In this document: positions 62,167-64,000 of the stretch, piece by piece | How the letters are laid out: every line of letters starts with the position of its first letter | Position numbering within the stretch: position 1 is the stretch's first letter | Position numbers and translations under genes: made by a program | Origin: Pseudomonas sp. CAN1 | GTDB taxonomy: Bacteria; Pseudomonadota; Gammaproteobacteria; Pseudomonadales; Pseudomonadaceae | Assembly (NCBI RefSeq): GCF_030462585.1 | Contig: NZ_JASMRU010000011.1 | Location: 1 to 64,000, forward strand | Reading direction: 5' to 3' | DNA: 64,000 nt | The notes under the pieces: generated by a model | The model's database searches: none | What the model was told of the DNA's origin: nothing | What the model saw: only the letters and a program-made list of their open reading frames with translations

Positions 62167-64000
62167 CTAATGCGTGCTGATTCGCTCCTTGGAATCAGAC
62201 TCGCGCTTCTCATCCTTTGCAACCATCTCGGGAGCCGCATCGGGCAAGGGCTCCGGGGCGTATTGCAGCGCAATTTGCAGGACTTCGTCAATCCATTTAA
62301 CCGGTTTAATAACGAGATCGGCCTTAATATTATCCGGAATTTCCCTAAGGTCTCGTACGTTTTCCTCGGGAATGATCACAGTCTTGATTCCACCCCGGTG
62401 CGCGGCGAGAAGTTTTTCCTTCAGCCCACCGATGGCCAGGACCTGACCACGCAGGGTGATTTCGCCGGTCATGGCAACGTCCGCCCGGACCGGAATCTGG
62501 GTGATCGCCGAGACCAGTGCCGTGCACATGCCGATGCCCGCGCTAGGGCCGTCCTTGGGCGTCGCGCCCTCCGGAACGTGGATGTGGATATCGTGCTTTT
62601 CGTGGAAGTCCGAGGCGATGCCCAGGCTCTTCGAACGGCTGCGAACCACGGTCAGCGCGGCAGTGATGGACTCCGCCATGACCTCGCCCAGCGAGCCGGT
62701 CTTGGTCAGTGCACCCTTGCCGGGAACCATGGCTGATTCGATGGTCAGCAATTCGCCACCCACCTGAGTCCAGGCGAGGCCGGTCACCTGGCCGATCTGG
62801 TCCTGCTGCTCGGCCAGCCCGTAGCGGAACTTGCGCACACCCAGGTAGTTTTCCAGCGAATCCGCGGTCGCCACGGCGTCGATACGCTTGGCCTTGCCGC
62901 CGTCCTTCACCGCCTTGCGGCAAACCTTGGCAATCTGCCGCTCAAGGCTGCGCACACCGGCTTCGCGGGTGTAATAGCGAATGATGTCACGGGTAGCCGA
63001 CTCTTCGAAGAGCAGCTCGTCCTTCTTGAGACCATTGGCCGCAGTCTGTTTCGGTACAAGATATTTCGCGGCGATGTTGACCTTCTCATCCTCGGTGTAG
63101 CCCGGCAGGCGGATGACTTCCATGCGGTCCAGCAGCGCTGCCGGAATGTTCATGGAGTTCGCCGTGCAGAGGAACATCACGTCGGAGAGGTCGTAGTCCA
63201 CTTCGAGGTAGTGGTCGTTGAAATTGTGGTTCTGCTCCGGATCGAGCACTTCCAGCAGCGCCGACGCGGGGTCGCCGCGCATGTCGCTGCCCATCTTGTC
63301 GATCTCGTCGAGCAGGAACAGCGGGTTGCGCACGCCGACCTTGGTCATTTTCTGAATCAGACGACCGGGCATGGAACCGATGTAGGTACGGCGGTGACCG
63401 CGAATCTCGGCCTCGTCACGCACGCCACCCAGGGCCATGCGCACGAACTTGCGGTTGGTCGCGCGGGCGATGGACTCGGCCAGCGAGGTCTTGCCTACAC
63501 CGGGCGGGCCTACCAGGCACAGGACCGGGCCCTTGAGCTTCTTCACGCGCTTCTGCACGGCGAGATACTCGAGGATGCGTTCCTTGACCTCTTCCAGGCC
63601 GTAGTGGTCGGCATCGAGGATGTCCTCGGCCTTGTCCAGGTCGTGGCGCACCTTGCTCTCGGCCTTCCACGGCACATTCACCAGCCAGTCGATGTAGGAA
63701 CGCACCACGGTCGCCTCGGCGGACATCGGCGACATCTGCTTGAGCTTGTTCAGCTCGGCAGTGGCCTTGGCCATGGCTTCCTTGGTCAGGCCGGCAGCGT
63801 CGATGCGCTTCTTCAGCTCCTCGACTTCGTTGTGGCCTTCGTCGATGTCACCCAGCTCTTTCTGGATGGCCTTCATCTGCTCGTTGAGGTAGTACTCGCG
63901 CTGGCTGCGCTCCATCTGCTTCTTCACGCGGCCGCGGATGCGCTTCTCGACCTGCAGCAGGTCGATCTCGGCATCCAGCATGGCCAGCACGTGCTCGACG
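62167..64000 (-). CDS. lon: ATP-dependent protease Lon, 5' part outside window
   Basis: At least 610 C-terminal residues are present; the N-terminal substrate-binding domain starts beyond the window. The AAA+ module shows Walker [11 protein letters not shown], Walker [12 protein letters not shown] and the sensor region. The protease domain has the catalytic Ser in [13 protein letters not shown] and the Lys in [16 protein letters not shown]. Lon degrades misfolded and regulatory proteins in the cytoplasm. The C-terminus ([18 protein letters not shown]) is a typical Pseudomonas extension. hupB and ppiD follow on the same strand. Confidence 0.97.
   Translation of the reverse strand, partial: VEHVLAMLDAEIDLLQVEKRIRGRVKKQMERSQREYYLNEQMKAIQKELGDIDEGHNEVEELKKRIDAAGLTKEAMAKATAELNKLKQMSPMSAEATVVRSYIDWLVNVPWKAESKVRHDLDKAEDILDADHYGLEEVKERILEYLAVQKRVKKLKGPVLCLVGPPGVGKTSLAESIARATNRKFVRMALGGVRDEAEIRGHRRTYIGSMPGRLIQKMTKVGVRNPLFLLDEIDKMGSDMRGDPASALLEVLDPEQNHNFNDHYLEVDYDLSDVMFLCTANSMNIPAALLDRMEVIRLPGYTEDEKVNIAAKYLVPKQTAANGLKKDELLFEESATRDIIRYYTREAGVRSLERQIAKVCRKAVKDGGKAKRIDAVATADSLENYLGVRKFRYGLAEQQDQIGQVTGLAWTQVGGELLTIESAMVPGKGALTKTGSLGEVMAESITAALTVVRSRSKSLGIASDFHEKHDIHIHVPEGATPKDGPSAGIGMCTALVSAITQIPVRADVAMTGEITLRGQVLAIGGLKEKLLAAHRGGIKTVIIPEENVRDLREIPDNIKADLVIKPVKWIDEVLQIALQYAPEPLPDAAPEMVAKDEKRESDSKERISTH

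Overview
The window reads as chromosome of a high-GC Pseudomonas, most likely of the P. aeruginosa / nitroreducens / citronellolis group. The evidence is the familiar gene run (nfuA, cti, metH, cysI, sohB, nudC, fimL, ldcA, dnaQ, rnhA, gloB, mltD, the npp-type peptide ABC transporter, fabI, ppiD, hupB, lon), protein lengths close to the P. aeruginosa ones, and Pseudomonas-type REP palindromes in the gaps. No phage, integrase, transposase, CRISPR array or rRNA gene was seen. The sequence begins inside one gene and ends inside lon.

Layout. 1-6.3 kb: the end of an RND efflux adaptor gene whose 5' part looks like a different (MFS) gene and carries a 66-bp tandem duplication, the RND pump, then a GlxA-type regulator, a DUF1272 protein and an MFS transporter. 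6.5-9.6 kb: nfuA and cti. 9.6-14.1 kb: an unfamiliar minus-strand group made of a membrane-anchored ATPase, an HTH protein with a decayed ATPase domain, and a membrane protein. 14.3-18.6 kb: metH and a YggL-type gene. 18.6-20.9 kb: a four-gene roadblock/small-GTPase operon preceded by a clear cyclic di-GMP-I riboswitch. 21-26 kb: MATE pump, small membrane proteins, thioesterase, and cysI with its DUF934 partner. 26.3-30.5 kb: TetR with a strong operator, thioesterase and hydrolase, AcuI/YhdH-type reductase, sohB. 30.7-34 kb: an acyl-CoA/lipid-flavoured cluster (phosphatase, SCP2, APH-type kinase, SDR). 34-41.5 kb: membrane protein, TauE/SafE permease, nudC-fimL, dienoyl-CoA isomerase, amino-acid antiporter. 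41.5-46 kb: GGDEF-EAL enzyme and lysine decarboxylase. 46-49.5 kb: dnaQ, rnhA, a methyltransferase and gloB. 49.6-64 kb: mltD, the five-gene peptide transporter, fabI, ppiD, hupB and lon.

The most notable signals are regulatory or structural. (1) A c-di-GMP aptamer heads the roadblock/GTPase operon, which suggests that this G-protein module is switched by c-di-GMP. (2) Two copies of a ~284-bp intergenic element, 11.9 kb apart and without net indels, differ largely by paired substitutions that keep three helices intact, as expected of a conserved structured RNA or DNA element. (3) The pseudo-ATPase/ATPase pair lies between cti and metH, where, from memory, P. aeruginosa PAO1 carries the type VI effector/immunity pair tse1-tsi1. 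(4) A degenerate tRNA-like sequence lies between hupB and ppiD. (5) A GGDEF-EAL gene is interposed between lysine decarboxylase and its probable antiporter.

All coordinates and motifs were read by eye. Gene names rest on recognition of protein families and remembered P. aeruginosa gene order, not on a database search.
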